From positions 2,728,001 through 2,792,000 of the forward strand of contig AP018040.2 in assembly GCA_002356435.2 (NCBI GenBank): 64,000 nucleotides of DNA. Reading direction: 5' to 3'. The DNA comes from Petrimonas sp. IBARAKI. Lineage in GTDB: Bacteria > Bacteroidota > Bacteroidia > Bacteroidales > Dysgonomonadaceae. Below are positions 31,246 to 41,045 of the stretch, one piece after another. The position numbers and the translations under genes were made by a program. Numbering within the stretch: position 1 is the stretch's first letter; each line of letters starts with the position of its first letter. The notes beneath the pieces are model-generated. The model was not told the origin of the DNA. It saw nothing but the letters and a program-made list of their open reading frames with translations, and ran no database searches.

Positions 31246-32460
31246 TTAGCGCACCATTCTCCGAACCGCCTCAGTAATTCTGTTCTTATCTCCAAATGAC
31301 GAGAAACGCACAAACCCTTCTCCCGAAGCGCCAAATCCAACTCCGGGGGTACAAACGATATGTTTTTTTTTCATCAGGAAATCAAAATAATCCCAACTGC
31401 TCATCCCATCCGGTGTTTTTGCCCAAACGTACGGGGCATTCACGCCCCCGAAGACGTTTAAGCCGATGGCCTGAAGCGCTTCCCGAATTACCCGGGCATT
31501 TCCCATATAATACCGGATAAGCTCATCAACCTGCTTTCTGCCTTCCGGGCTGTAAGTAGCTTCTGCAGCCCGCTGTACAACATAGGAAACCCCGTTAAAC
31601 TTTGTCGTCTGCCTCCGGAGCCAAAGCTTGTTGAGACTGACACGCCCCCCGTTTTCCGAGGATGCCCTTACCGATTTGGGAACAACTGTATAGCCGCACC
31701 TTGTCCCGGTAAATCCAGCCGTCTTGGAGTAACTCCTGAACTCGATGGCCACCTCTTTTGCACCGGCGATCTCATAGATGCTGTGCGGCACATCTTTTTC
31801 CGTAATAAACGCTTCATAAGCTGCATCGAAAAGAATAATCGCCCTGTTTTCCAGTGCATAATTCACCCATGCAGCCAGTTGGTCTTTTGTAAGTGTCGTG
31901 CCTGTAGGATTGTTAGGGTAACAGAGATAGACAATATCCACTTTTTCCGCCGGCAGTTCGGGGATAAATTGGCTCGACTCGTTGCATGTTAAGTAAACCA
32001 GGTCCGTCCAACACCCATTTACAAACTCTCCCGCTCGCCCTCCCATGGCATTGGTATCCACATAAACCGGATAGCTCGGATCGGTGATGGCCACCTTGTT
32101 GTCTCCACTGAAAATATCACCGATATTCCCCGTATCGCTTTTGGCCCCGTCGCTTACAAAAATCTCGTCGGGTTCTATACCTAGCGACGCAAAATCATTT
32201 TCCACAATCGCTTTTCGAAGAAAGTCATACCCCTGCTCGGGTCCATAGCCCCGGAACGTTTCAACTTTTCGCTGCTCATCAGCAGCTTTTATCATCGCAT
32301 CCACGCAAACATCCGGCAAGGGCAGCGTCACATCCCCGATACCCATACGTATGATGTCAACACCCGGGTTTTCTGACGCATATTGAGACACACGCCTGGT
32401 AATCTCTGAAAAAAGATAGGCTGCCGGAATCTTAATAAAGTTCTCATTGATATAGGGCAT
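31246..32460 (-). CDS. dapL: LL-diaminopimelate aminotransferase
   Basis: A 404-residue class I PLP aminotransferase that converts tetrahydrodipicolinate directly to LL-diaminopimelate. N-terminal NENFIKIPAAYLFSEI and DIIRMGIGDVTLPLP are specific to DapL. CYPNNPTGT and the PLP lysine in SYSKTAGFTGTRCGY are present. The gene follows dapF by 3 nt, so the two consecutive steps of diaminopimelate synthesis are co-expressed. Confidence 0.96.
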   Translation of the reverse strand: MPYINENFIKIPAAYLFSEITRRVSQYASENPGVDIIRMGIGDVTLPLPDVCVDAMIKAADEQRKVETFRGYGPEQGYDFLRKAIVENDFASLGIEPDEIFVSDGAKSDTGNIGDIFSGDNKVAITDPSYPVYVDTNAMGGRAGEFVNGCWTDLVYLTCNESSQFIPELPAEKVDIVYLCYPNNPTGTTLTKDQLAAWVNYALENRAIILFDAAYEAFITEKDVPHSIYEIAGAKEVAIEFRSYSKTAGFTGTRCGYTVVPKSVRASSENGGRVSLNKLWLRRQTTKFNGVSYVVQRAAEATYSPEGRKQVDELIRYYMGNARVIREALQAIGLNVFGGVNAPYVWAKTPDGMSSWDYFDFLMKKKHIVCTPGVGFGASGEGFVRFSSFGDKNRITEAVRRMVR

Positions 32461-32463
32461 AGG

Positions 32464-33309
32464 TCACTCATCTAATTTTATTTCTCCTTCAAACACAGTC
32501 ACAGCATCACCCGTAAGGTAAACGCGGTTGTCGTCCTCACTCCACTCGATCTCCAGATCACCGCCCCGCAATTGTACGGTTGCAGACCGGCCCACCAAAC
32601 CATTAAGGACGCCCGCAACCACCGCAGCACAAGCCCCGGTACCGCAAGCCAGCGTCTCACCGGCACCGCGCTCCCAAACACGCATTTTCAACCAACGATC
32701 CGAAACCACCTCCACAAATTCGGTATTGGTACGATTAGGGAAATAGGGTGAATGCTCGACAACCGGTCCAATTTCTGGCAAATCAAGCTCATCTATCTTA
32801 TCCATAAAAAGCACGGCATGCGGATTTCCCATGGAGACACTTGTCACCTCATAGGTAGTATCGTCGCTTACCGGCAAAAGGCATTTTATTACAGGAGACT
32901 GCTTGAAAGCAGCAGGGATGGACGAAGCATCCAGAACAGGCATACCCATATCCACGGTTACTTTTTCGACCTCATTTTCCTCGTTCATCCAAAGCTTCAA
33001 CACCTTAACACCGGCAAGCGTTTCCAGCGTAATCTCGGTCTTATCGGTCAGGCCCTTTTCGTAAACATACTTTCCTATGCACCGGGAAGCATTACCACAC
33101 ATCTCCGACTCCGATCCGTCGGAGTTAAACATGCGCATTTTAAAATCACAATCTTCGGAAGGCAGTATCACAACCAACCCATCGGAACCAATACCCTTGT
33201 GCCGGTCGCTTAATCTCAAGGACAGCTCCGATAGATTTTCAATATTTTCCACAAAACCGTTTATATAGATATAATCGTTACCGGTCCCGTGCATTTTTGT
33301 AAATTTCAT
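32464..33309 (-). CDS. dapF: Diaminopimelate epimerase
   Basis: A 281-residue cofactor-independent racemase producing meso-diaminopimelate for peptidoglycan and lysine. The two catalytic cysteines lie in [13 protein letters not shown] and [14 protein letters not shown]. The ATG at 33309 ([15 protein letters not shown]) is preferred because the family begins there; a TTG 9 nt upstream would add only LII. It is followed by dapL after 3 nt. Confidence 0.96.
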   Translation of the reverse strand: MKFTKMHGTGNDYIYINGFVENIENLSELSLRLSDRHKGIGSDGLVVILPSEDCDFKMRMFNSDGSESEMCGNASRCIGKYVYEKGLTDKTEITLETLAGVKVLKLWMNEENEVEKVTVDMGMPVLDASSIPAAFKQSPVIKCLLPVSDDTTYEVTSVSMGNPHAVLFMDKIDELDLPEIGPVVEHSPYFPNRTNTEFVEVVSDRWLKMRVWERGAGETLACGTGACAAVVAGVLNGLVGRSATVQLRGGDLEIEWSEDDNRVYLTGDAVTVFEGEIKLDE

Positions 33310-33357
33310 AATGATCAACTTTACGCACTTATAATTTCATTTTTCTCATTTATTATA

Positions 33358-33388
33358 CAAAATTAATCATAAAGATTAGATTAAGCAA
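33358..33388 (-). promoter_or_regulatory. Predicted dapF-dapL promoter
   Basis: On the minus strand TTG (33388-33386) is followed after 20 nt by TAATTTTG (33365-33358), an exact TAnnTTTG box. The start would be near 33351, about 40 nt before the dapF ATG. Confidence 0.55.
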
Positions 33389-33565
33389 TTTTACAATCTT
33401 TTCTTCTTTTCAATAATACTAGATTTGCATCTATTCTCACCGATCAGTTAAACACTAAGACAAAATGTTACCGGATTCATATAAGCATCGAGAGATCCGG
33501 AAAAACTTTTTCAGCGAAAGGCGGATCCACCGGCATCCGACTATCATCAAAAGATATTGATGGAC

Positions 33566-33590
33566 TAATCACTTTCGAGAGTGATTATTT
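33566..33590. other. Hairpin overlapping the end of the XylR-like gene
   Basis: TAATCACT and AGTGATTA form an 8-bp inverted repeat around a 6-nt loop, overlapping the stop codon of the regulator gene. The T-rich side follows on the plus strand, where no gene precedes it, so terminator polarity does not fit well; a transcript-end stabiliser is possible. Coordinates are within a base or two. Confidence 0.35.
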
Positions 33591-34739
33591 TTGTAAATAT
33601 TTTTTCCGGTAACCAACTGGAGTATAACCTGTGTTTTTTTTAAATATCCGGTAAACATTCCGAACATCATTAAACCCCATTTCAATGGCAATATCCAACA
33701 AATCCTTATCCGTTGTCAGCAGCTCAGTAGATATTAAGTCCACCTTTTTATCCAATATAAACTGATAGACTGAAGTACCAGTTGCCTCCTTGAATTTCAT
33801 CTCGAGATTTCTGCGCGAAAGCGGGACTATTTCAGCCAACTTGTCAATGGAGATATTAAGCCTGATATTCTCATTGATATAATCAATCACCGTTTTTATA
33901 TAGTTGTCAGAAATATTGTACTTCTCTGTAGATTGGCGTAATTCAATCCGAACGGGATCAATATTAATATTAAAAGGAACGTTGTTTTTATTTAAGATCA
34001 AATTCTGTAACATTTTTCCTGTTTGGTATCCTCCGTTTTCATCATCCGTTATAATCGATGAAATGGAAGGATGCGACAAGTTGCATATCAGCTCATCGTT
34101 ATCCACACCCAGCAAAGATAATTCATCCGGTATATTGATATTATTTACCTTGCACATTTCCGATACCTGCAAAGCGAAGTTATCATCGCATGCAAACAGA
34201 GCCACCGGCTTGGGCAAACCCTGCAGCCAGTTATCCAACTCAACATGTTCCCGACTCCACTGCATACTATCCAATAATTCAGACTCAAAATAATAATAAC
34301 TCCCTTTTATCCTCTCAACTTCACGACGATAGCCTTCTGCTCGGGCTCTTGACCAGAAGAAATTTTTATTCCCGTAAAAAGCAAAGTTTTTAAAGTACCT
34401 TTTAGCAAAAAACTGAGCAGCCATCACACCTGCACCGATATAATCCCCGGAAATTCTCGAAAATCGCCCACTAATATTTTTGTAACTCTGTAAAAAAACA
34501 GGAATATCAAGTTGGTCGAGAAAATCCACCCCCTCATACTCCCATTGTGCTATAACGGCATCTATCTCCCACTCTTTAATTCGCTCCACAATACCGGCTT
34601 CACCGTACAATGCCTTATAATAGGATGGTAGACGATAAAATATCCAAGGGCCATTTTCATTGGCGTATTGAATTAAACCCGTCAGGAAACGTCGACTAAA
34701 CTCGGTAGTAGAATCTATAAGCACCAAAACTTTTATCAT
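33585..34739 (-). CDS. XylR-like transcriptional regulator (sugar-binding domain plus AraC DNA-binding domain)
   Basis: A 384-residue regulator. Residues 1 to about 270 form a LacI/periplasmic-binding-like domain (VLVLIDSTTEFSRRFLTGL at the start, LFACDDNFALQVSEMCK and ISSIITDDENGGYQTGK later). Residues about 280-384 are an AraC/XylS double helix-turn-helix (INISIDKLAEIVPLSRRNLE and DIAIEMGFNDVRNVYRIFKK). This is the layout of E. coli XylR, which senses a sugar directly and binds tandem direct repeats. It is divergent from the carbohydrate genes that begin at 35120, and a repeated element (34863-34902) lies in the gap, so it is the natural candidate to control the locus. The ligand is unknown. 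Confidence 0.9.
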   Translation of the reverse strand: MIKVLVLIDSTTEFSRRFLTGLIQYANENGPWIFYRLPSYYKALYGEAGIVERIKEWEIDAVIAQWEYEGVDFLDQLDIPVFLQSYKNISGRFSRISGDYIGAGVMAAQFFAKRYFKNFAFYGNKNFFWSRARAEGYRREVERIKGSYYYFESELLDSMQWSREHVELDNWLQGLPKPVALFACDDNFALQVSEMCKVNNINIPDELSLLGVDNDELICNLSHPSISSIITDDENGGYQTGKMLQNLILNKNNVPFNINIDPVRIELRQSTEKYNISDNYIKTVIDYINENIRLNISIDKLAEIVPLSRRNLEMKFKEATGTSVYQFILDKKVDLISTELLTTDKDLLDIAIEMGFNDVRNVYRIFKKNTGYTPVGYRKKYLQK

Positions 34740-34862
34740 TTATCCCCAATTCTATCTGTTAAAAAAATGCATCAGCTAGTGTTAATTATGCAACAAAAGT
34801 ACAGCAACAAAACATATTCCAGCATTAAAGTTCTATATTTAACACAACATCATCTTATATTT

Positions 34863-34926
34863 ACGCGATTTATCAGTAGTTTTTCACAATAAGACATTTA
34901 TACGTTCAGAAAAATGGTTTAATTTG
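34863..34926 (+). promoter_or_regulatory. Shared cis-element, copy A, with -7-like box
   Basis: ACG (34863-34865), 19 nt, then CACAATAAGACATTTATA (34885-34902). TAATTTG, a near match to the Bacteroidetes -7 box, follows at 34920, 35 nt after the C of the second half. Copies at 46326, 54276 and 55721 keep the same ACG/GCG-to-C spacing; copy D also keeps the 35-nt distance to its TATTTTG box. The two halves are 22 bp apart, like AraC/XylR direct-repeat operators. It lies in the 380-bp divergent gap between the XylR-like gene and the first catabolic gene; nothing else is evident in that gap. Confidence 0.6.
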
Positions 34927-35119
34927 TTTTTAATATTTCATGATCATCCGCAAAAATTCTTTTAATCAATAGCATTATCCACCTGTCTTGACAAACACTT
35001 GGAAGTGATCAATCAAATAAACAGGACAATTAAAAATAATTATTAAAAACTATAGCGGGTATGGCCTATAATTGTTCACTGTTAAATTGTACTCCATAAA
35101 ACAAAAAAAATATAAAACC

Positions 35120-36214
35120 GTGACAAACAGAAGAAATTTTATCAGACAAATGGCTGTAGCCGGAATTGCGAGTACAATACCGTCCATAACTCACTCAAAA
35201 CCTAATTTTAACCAAACAGGTTCTTTGAAAAAAAGTAGTGACCAAAAACTAATCTGGGCCAATCTTTTGCATCTCAGTTACAACATGTGGGAAGACAATG
35301 TGCCGTTAAAATACCGGGACGAAAATTATCAATGCTCGACTTGTCAGGAAGCCAGAGAATGGGCTCATCCCTACAGGTCTTTTTTAACTTTTGACGATTT
35401 AACATGGAACACTCTCCTCCAAGAAATGGCTGACGTAGGGATGAATACGGTAGTGATAGATCTTGGAGATGCAATTCAGTATGAAAGTCACCCTGAAATA
35501 GCAGTAAAAAATGCATGGTCGAAAGATAAGCTAATATCGGAACTTGCTAAAATGAGAAAATTAGGGCTGGAACCTATTCCTAAATTGAATTTTGCTACGA
35601 CTCATGACGTTTGGATGGGTGAATATTCACGAATGGTTTCTACGACGAAATACTATTCTGTATGCAGGGATCTTATCAGTGAGGTGATTGAATTGTTCGG
35701 TACCCCCCGTTTCTTTCACATAGGAATGGATGAAGAAACTGCGGCCCACCAGGTCCGTCAAGACTACGCCGTGATACGCCAGAACGATTTATGGTGGGGA
35801 GATCTTTATTTCTATATCGGCGAAGTGGAAAAGAAAGGAGTACGGGCTTGGGTATGGTCGGATTATGCCTGGCACAAACCGGAACTTTTCTTTAGAAAAA
35901 TGCCCAAATCAGTCTTGCAAAGTAACTGGTATTATGGAACCGAGTTTGATTTGAATAAATTAAAGGATCCGGCCAAAACATATGTGAAACTATACAATGA
36001 TTTGGAAGAATATGGTTATGACCAAATACCAACCGGCAGCAATCACTCCAACGATATAAACATGGAAGGGACCGTAGATTACGGGAAAAAAGTGATTGAT
36101 CAATCAAGGCTTTACGGTTTCATGACGGCTCCATGGAGACCTACCCTTACACCCTGCCTGGATAAACATAAACAAGCAATTGCACAAATAGGAAGAGCAA
36201 TAAAAAATTATTAA
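35120..36214 (+). CDS. Tat-exported GH20-like TIM-barrel protein, copy 1
   Basis: A 364-residue protein if started at GTG 35120, the choice that aligns it with its paralogue at 56039 and puts the twin-arginine signal (TNRRNFIRQMAVAGIAS) at the N-terminus; a TTG at 35072 would add 16 unrelated residues. The mature part looks like a TIM-barrel hydrolase. HIGMDEE (His200, Asp204, Glu205) recalls the H-x-G-G-D-E catalytic box of GH20 hexosaminidases, where the Asp-Glu pair drives substrate-assisted cleavage of N-acetylhexosaminides. WANLLHLSYNMWED, YESHPEIAVKNAWS and SVLQSNWYYG are shared with copy 2. A role in amino-sugar glycoside cleavage is inferred; no characterised relative is recognised. 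It heads an operon and the next gene begins 32 nt later. Confidence 0.75.
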   Translation: MTNRRNFIRQMAVAGIASTIPSITHSKPNFNQTGSLKKSSDQKLIWANLLHLSYNMWEDNVPLKYRDENYQCSTCQEAREWAHPYRSFLTFDDLTWNTLLQEMADVGMNTVVIDLGDAIQYESHPEIAVKNAWSKDKLISELAKMRKLGLEPIPKLNFATTHDVWMGEYSRMVSTTKYYSVCRDLISEVIELFGTPRFFHIGMDEETAAHQVRQDYAVIRQNDLWWGDLYFYIGEVEKKGVRAWVWSDYAWHKPELFFRKMPKSVLQSNWYYGTEFDLNKLKDPAKTYVKLYNDLEEYGYDQIPTGSNHSNDINMEGTVDYGKKVIDQSRLYGFMTAPWRPTLTPCLDKHKQAIAQIGRAIKNY

Positions 36215-36246
36215 CGCATGCGAAACTTGAATAAATTACAAACGAC

Positions 36247-37725
36247 ATGAGATCATTTACATTAAAGCTTTGTTTTGTCTCGCTGGCAGTGAGTAGTTTT
36301 TTTGGTATGGCATACGGTGGAGCTGTATCTAACAACTTGAAGCCTAAAACCAGTGAGCAAAAAGTCTTTAAGGCAGGTGCTGCAACGGCTAACATCACCC
36401 CGTTTCTTGGCGGTGCACTGATTGGAGAATGGAATCAGCCGCCAGCAGTTGAAGTGCATGATGAATTGCATGTTCGCTGTTTAATGCTTGACGATGGAAA
36501 AACTAAATTAGTCTTCGTTGTTGTAGATGTTTTAGGCTTGCATCAGGATCTGGTCGATGCAGCTATAAGGTTAATTTCAGAAAGAATGGATATCCCATCT
36601 TCCAATATCATCATATCCGCTATTCATACTCATTCGGCTGTAAGCGCAATGGGAACAGGAGAAAAGCGACGCAGTTGGGATTTTGACACGTTTGACCCCT
36701 ATCAGGAGTTTGTGATTCAACGAATAGTCGATGCAGTACAACTTGCTGCCAACCATTTGGAACCTGCACGGATTGGATGGGGGTCTGTTGCTGTGCCCGA
36801 ACATGTTTTTGTCCGCCGTTGGAAAATGAAGCAACCGGTGATTAATCCTTTTGGAGAATACGATAAGGTTATGATGAATCCCGGCCACAGCAACTCCAAC
36901 AAACTAACTCCCGCTGCTGTACCCGATCCCGAAGTCTCTTTTATTTCAGTCAAATCAACCGAAGGACGTCCCATAGCATTACTTGCAAATTATTCGCTTC
37001 ACTACGTGGGAGGAACACTTAAGGGACACATCTCGGCAGACTACTTTGCTGTTTTTTGTGACCATATTCAAGAACTACTTAATGCTGAAAGACAGGACCC
37101 TCCGTTTGTAGGGATTATGTCAAACGGCACTTCTGGCGATATCAACAACATCAACTTCAGCGGTTCTCCTGAAAAAAATGCTCCTTATGCAAAAATGAAA
37201 TACGTGGGTAGGAATGTCGCTCAAAAAGTATTTGAAGCTTCCAGGTCAATTGCCTATCACGATTGGATTCCTTTAAAAGCTAAACAGAAAGAGGTTACCC
37301 TGAAAGTGCGAAAACCCGATAAAAAAATGGTTGAATGGGCCAAAATCATCCTGGCCAGACCCGATTCGATCAAATCGTCTCATTCGCTTGAAAAGACCTA
37401 CGCGGAAAGAACGCTGAATCAGCTAAAGAGGCCTGATCAGGTGTCTGTTCGTTTACACGTGTTTGGTATTGGTGATTTAGGAGTAGCGAGCATCCCGTTT
37501 GAAGTGTTCGCGGAAATCGGATTGGAAGTAAAAGCAAAAAGTCCGTTTAAACAAACATTTGTTGTTGGGCTGGCAGATGGTTATTGGGGTTATTTACCGA
37601 CTCCGGCACAACACGAACTGGGAGGTTATGAAACTTGGCTAAGCACGAATAATGTTGAACTCAAAGCGTCTGAAAAAATTGTATCAGAATTATCAAAACA
37701 GTTTTCATTGATAAAAAGCAATTGA
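36247..37725 (+). CDS. Neutral-ceramidase-like exported amidase
   Basis: A 492-residue protein with a Sec signal peptide (1 to about 24, ending GMAYGGA) and the neutral/alkaline non-lysosomal ceramidase N-terminal fold. Visible landmarks are AGAATANITP, VVVDVLGLH, the metal-binding HTHS (about 117-120), NYSLHYVGG and MSNGTSGDIN (Ser292 to Asn300), which corresponds to the nucleophile loop NxGDxS of ceramidases, and a C-terminal YLPTPAQHELGGYE. The fold hydrolyses N-acyl bonds at a zinc site. It lacks the second C-terminal ceramidase domain. In a carbohydrate operon it more likely removes an acyl group from an amino sugar or glycoconjugate than acts on lipid; that is inference. Confidence 0.8.
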   Translation: MRSFTLKLCFVSLAVSSFFGMAYGGAVSNNLKPKTSEQKVFKAGAATANITPFLGGALIGEWNQPPAVEVHDELHVRCLMLDDGKTKLVFVVVDVLGLHQDLVDAAIRLISERMDIPSSNIIISAIHTHSAVSAMGTGEKRRSWDFDTFDPYQEFVIQRIVDAVQLAANHLEPARIGWGSVAVPEHVFVRRWKMKQPVINPFGEYDKVMMNPGHSNSNKLTPAAVPDPEVSFISVKSTEGRPIALLANYSLHYVGGTLKGHISADYFAVFCDHIQELLNAERQDPPFVGIMSNGTSGDINNINFSGSPEKNAPYAKMKYVGRNVAQKVFEASRSIAYHDWIPLKAKQKEVTLKVRKPDKKMVEWAKIILARPDSIKSSHSLEKTYAERTLNQLKRPDQVSVRLHVFGIGDLGVASIPFEVFAEIGLEVKAKSPFKQTFVVGLADGYWGYLPTPAQHELGGYETWLSTNNVELKASEKIVSELSKQFSLIKSN

Positions 37726-37735
37726 TAGGAAGTAT

Positions 37736-38311
37736 ATGGAACTAAACGATCGTATTTTGATAAACTCGACAGATGGCGATGAATTTATCATCCGCAGACT
37801 TCTGAAAAGTGATCGAAGTAGTTTGCAAGAATTTGGGAACTCTTTATCTAAAGAATCGACCGCCACCTTTTTACCTCATTCCTACGACGCCAATACCGTA
37901 AACGCATTCCTTGAACGTTCCGAGAAAGGCCAGGATCTCACTCTTGGACTTTTCAATAATGATACAATGGTTGCGTACCTCTTCCTGTGGTACTATACTA
38001 ATCCCATACCGTTACTTGGAATCGGAATACTTGACGAGTACCAGGGGAAGGGATTTGGCAAAAAGCTGATCCAATTCCTGATCGATGCCGCGCGTCGGAC
38101 AAACCGGGATGGTATTGAATTAACCACGTTGCCGGATAACCATCGCGCGTACGCGTTATATGAACAGGTAGGTTTTCGTCATTATGCGGATGTGAATAAC
38201 TTGGCAGGTGACGGACGCGTTGTGACAGAACGAGCCATGTTTCTGCAATTCAATTCGGCTGCTTCACCATCGGTAGACCTACACAAACCTCCCATTGATT
38301 TTAACCCATAA
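37736..38311 (+). CDS. GNAT-family N-acetyltransferase
   Basis: A 191-residue cytoplasmic protein. The acetyl-CoA pyrophosphate loop YQGKGFGKKLIQF (about 101-113) and the C-terminal ALYEQVGFRHYAD motif are typical of GNAT enzymes. The acceptor is unknown. It lies 10 nt after the ceramidase-like gene and 12 nt before the permease, so it is co-transcribed; an amine produced by deacylation or deamination in the locus is one possible substrate. Confidence 0.85.
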   Translation: MELNDRILINSTDGDEFIIRRLLKSDRSSLQEFGNSLSKESTATFLPHSYDANTVNAFLERSEKGQDLTLGLFNNDTMVAYLFLWYYTNPIPLLGIGILDEYQGKGFGKKLIQFLIDAARRTNRDGIELTTLPDNHRAYALYEQVGFRHYADVNNLAGDGRVVTERAMFLQFNSAASPSVDLHKPPIDFNP

Positions 38312-38323
38312 ACGGAATAATAA

Positions 38324-39580
38324 ATGAATGCAAAGCAAAATTATTTTTGCCCGCTTTTAATAATGGGGATATTGTTCTTCGTTTTCGGAGTAATGACCTG
38401 GGCTAGTGCTATACTTATCCCCTATTTCAAGGTGGGCCTCGAATTGAGTAATGCACAGGCTGCCTTGGTAGCAGTTGCTTCTTTTGTATCTTATTTTATT
38501 TTTTCCATACCTTCTTCGAGTTTTCTCAACCTAGTAGGATATAAAAAAGGACTTATAATAGGCTTGTTTGTCATGTCTAGTGGAGCGTTATTATTTATTC
38601 CCGCAGCGTTATCACAACAATACAGCATTTTTCTGGTAGCTATTTTTGTAATAAGCATCGGAATGGTTTTGCTCCAAACCGCGGCAAATCCTTATGTAAC
38701 CATAATTGGTCCACGAGAAAGCACAGCACAACGGATGGGTTTCATGGGTATGGCCAATAGATTAGGCGGGGTTTTAACTCAACTGATATTTAGCAGCATC
38801 CTGTTACGTGACGCAGGGGATATTTCCCATCAACTGACTATTACCTCGCCAGCGGAAAAGGAGTTAATACTCACGGAGTATTTATCAAAGGTTATAAGTC
38901 CCTACATCTTTCTTGCGCTTTTTTTCGTGATAGTGGCTGGTTTGATCTATTTTTCAAACATCCCTAACCTGAAAGATGAAGAAGAGAATAAAATTACTGA
39001 AGGAATAGAACGCAAGAGTATACTCAGCTTTCCCTATCTCGCGCTGGGAGTCCTTGCACTGTTTTTAGACGGCTCTATTTCTGTTGCGGTGAACAACAGC
39101 ATACTCTATGGTGACGCCTTAGGAATTCCCTTTACAGTATCTCGGCATTTTAGTACATATGCACTGACATTCACGTTAATCGGATTCTTTGGGAACACAT
39201 TGCTTATACCTAAATACCTGACCCAGCAGAAAGCTGTCGTGCTATGCGCTATTACAGGATTTACCTTAACTATGCTCACCTTTTTTACTAATGGAGTAAT
39301 ATCCGTCTGGTTTTTGTTGGCCCAAGCCTTTTTATCTGCATTCACCTGGGGATCGATATGGGGATTAGCAATAAGAAACCTCGGCAAATATACAAAACTA
39401 GGTTCCGCGTTATTGTTGATGACGTTGATCTCATACGCAATCGCACCCATAATTTTTGGAAAAATCATCGATCTCAACCCTATGTATCCACGTTGGGCTG
39501 TTTTGATATTAATTCCTACATACTTCTACCTATTTTACTATGGGAAATGGGGATATAAAGTTGAAAATTGGAAAAAATAA
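38324..39580 (+). CDS. MFS sugar permease, FucP/NagP-like
   Basis: A 418-residue protein with about 12 transmembrane segments. FVFGVMTWASAILIPYFK at the N-terminus and LLQTAANPYVTIIGP (about 121-135) are typical of the FucP/GluP/NagP branch of sugar-proton symporters, where the AANPY segment is conserved. It should bring a monosaccharide released in the periplasm into the cell. The neighbouring amino-sugar genes make N-acetylhexosamine a reasonable guess. It is 16 nt before the GH109 gene. Confidence 0.88.
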   Translation: MNAKQNYFCPLLIMGILFFVFGVMTWASAILIPYFKVGLELSNAQAALVAVASFVSYFIFSIPSSSFLNLVGYKKGLIIGLFVMSSGALLFIPAALSQQYSIFLVAIFVISIGMVLLQTAANPYVTIIGPRESTAQRMGFMGMANRLGGVLTQLIFSSILLRDAGDISHQLTITSPAEKELILTEYLSKVISPYIFLALFFVIVAGLIYFSNIPNLKDEEENKITEGIERKSILSFPYLALGVLALFLDGSISVAVNNSILYGDALGIPFTVSRHFSTYALTFTLIGFFGNTLLIPKYLTQQKAVVLCAITGFTLTMLTFFTNGVISVWFLLAQAFLSAFTWGSIWGLAIRNLGKYTKLGSALLLMTLISYAIAPIIFGKIIDLNPMYPRWAVLILIPTYFYLFYYGKWGYKVENWKK

Positions 39581-39596
39581 ACATAACAATTTTGTC

Positions 39597-41045
39597 ATGC
39601 AACTCAACAGAAGAAGTTTCCTTAAAATTGCCGGGGCGGCGGGAGTCGGCAGCATGCTCACCGGAAAATTAACCGGAAGCGAATTGCCCACCCAGCAGCA
39701 ACCTCCGGCAAAACAGTTAAAATCCATATACCTGGAAGCCTACAAGAAGCATCCCCAAAGATTCAACATGTGCGGATACGCGGCGCCAAAAATAGACACG
39801 GTCAGGGTCGCATTCATAGGTGTGGGAGCACGCGGAAGCGCCGCCGTAGAGAGAGTCAGCTACATAGATGGCGTCAGGATCATGGCCATCTGTGACGAGT
39901 TGCCCGAACAGGCGGAAAAAGCCAGGGCGAGAATCAAGACAACGGGTCATCCCGCAAAAGTCTTTGCAGGAAAGCAGGACTCCTGGAAGCAGGTATGTGA
40001 GAGGGAAGACATAGACCTTGTCTATATCACAACCCCGTGGGCTCTACACGCACCCATTGCCATCTACGCCATGGAGCACGGAAAGCACGCGGCAGTAGAA
40101 ATTCCCGCGGCCACGACCGTGCAGGATTGCTGGAGACTGGTGGAAACATCCGAGAAAACTAAAAAACACTGTGTCATTCTAGAAAACTGCTGCTATGACT
40201 TTTTTGAGTTGCTCACCCTGAACCTGGCACGAAACGGGTTCTTCGGCGATATCGTTCATTGCGAGGGAGCCTACATCCACGACATCGGGGAAAGCCTGTT
40301 TTTCAGGGGGAAGCCCGGACGAAGCTGGAGGCTGAAAGAAAACATGACAAGAAACGGGAGCTTGTACCCCACTCACGGACTGGGGCCCGTTGCCCAAATC
40401 ATGAACATAAACCGGGGAAACCGCATGGAGCACATGACATCCATGTCTACCGAAGACTTTCTAATGAATAATCACGCCAAAAAGCTGGCGAAGGATGATG
40501 ACTATTTCAAGCAATTCATCGACGCTCCCTTTAGGGGCAACATGAACTCCTCGCTGATCAGAACCGTGAAAGGACAAACAATCCTCATTCAGCACGATGT
40601 GACAACCCCAAGGCCCTATTCACGCTTACACTTAATAAGTGGAACCAAGGCTACGGCACAAAAATACCCCCTGCCCGCAAGACTCTCCCGAGCGGAAAAT
40701 CACACGGAATGGCTATCTGAAAGCGAATTCCAGGATATCGAGAAAAAATACAACCCCCCATTGATCCAACGGATGCAGGACATTGCTAAAAAAATTGGAG
40801 GACACGGGGGAATGGATTTTCTGATGGACTGGAGGCTCATCGATTGCCTGAGAAACGGGTTACCCGTGGACATGGACGTTTACGATGCCGCTTCATGGAG
40901 CGTGATCGGACCCTTGAGCGAATGGTCCGTCGCAAACAGGTCTACGCCAATTGACATACCCGACTTCACTAACGGGGCCTGGGAATTGAACCAGCCACAT
41001 GACATATCACTGCTAAAGGGTGGTAATACAGACGTAAGAGTATAG
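39597..41045 (+). CDS. GH109-type NAD-dependent glycosidase, Tat-exported, copy A
   Basis: A 482-residue protein beginning MQLNRRSFLKIAGAAG, a model Tat signal; the frame stays open 57 nt upstream, but this ATG matches copy B. A Rossmann domain (RVAFIGVGARGSAA, about residue 70) carries NAD, and the C-terminal half has YPTHGLGPVAQIMNI with His260. That is the GH109 signature of alpha-N-acetylgalactosaminidase-type enzymes, which cleave through transient C3 oxidation. Tat export fits a protein folded around NAD. The DNA is about 99% identical to 58084-59532, with only about ten differences seen, and the match ends at start and stop codons. Codon choice is more GC-rich than in its neighbours. 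Residue changes versus copy B include Thr/Pro, His/Tyr, Glu/Gln and Glu/Ala. Confidence 0.9.
   Translation: MQLNRRSFLKIAGAAGVGSMLTGKLTGSELPTQQQPPAKQLKSIYLEAYKKHPQRFNMCGYAAPKIDTVRVAFIGVGARGSAAVERVSYIDGVRIMAICDELPEQAEKARARIKTTGHPAKVFAGKQDSWKQVCEREDIDLVYITTPWALHAPIAIYAMEHGKHAAVEIPAATTVQDCWRLVETSEKTKKHCVILENCCYDFFELLTLNLARNGFFGDIVHCEGAYIHDIGESLFFRGKPGRSWRLKENMTRNGSLYPTHGLGPVAQIMNINRGNRMEHMTSMSTEDFLMNNHAKKLAKDDDYFKQFIDAPFRGNMNSSLIRTVKGQTILIQHDVTTPRPYSRLHLISGTKATAQKYPLPARLSRAENHTEWLSESEFQDIEKKYNPPLIQRMQDIAKKIGGHGGMDFLMDWRLIDCLRNGLPVDMDVYDAASWSVIGPLSEWSVANRSTPIDIPDFTNGAWELNQPHDISLLKGGNTDVRV

Noticed and set aside
35072-35119. Longer N-terminus for the first GH20-like protein from a TTG codon
   Set aside because: It would place 16 unconserved residues before the twin-arginine signal; the GTG at 35120 matches the paralogue start.
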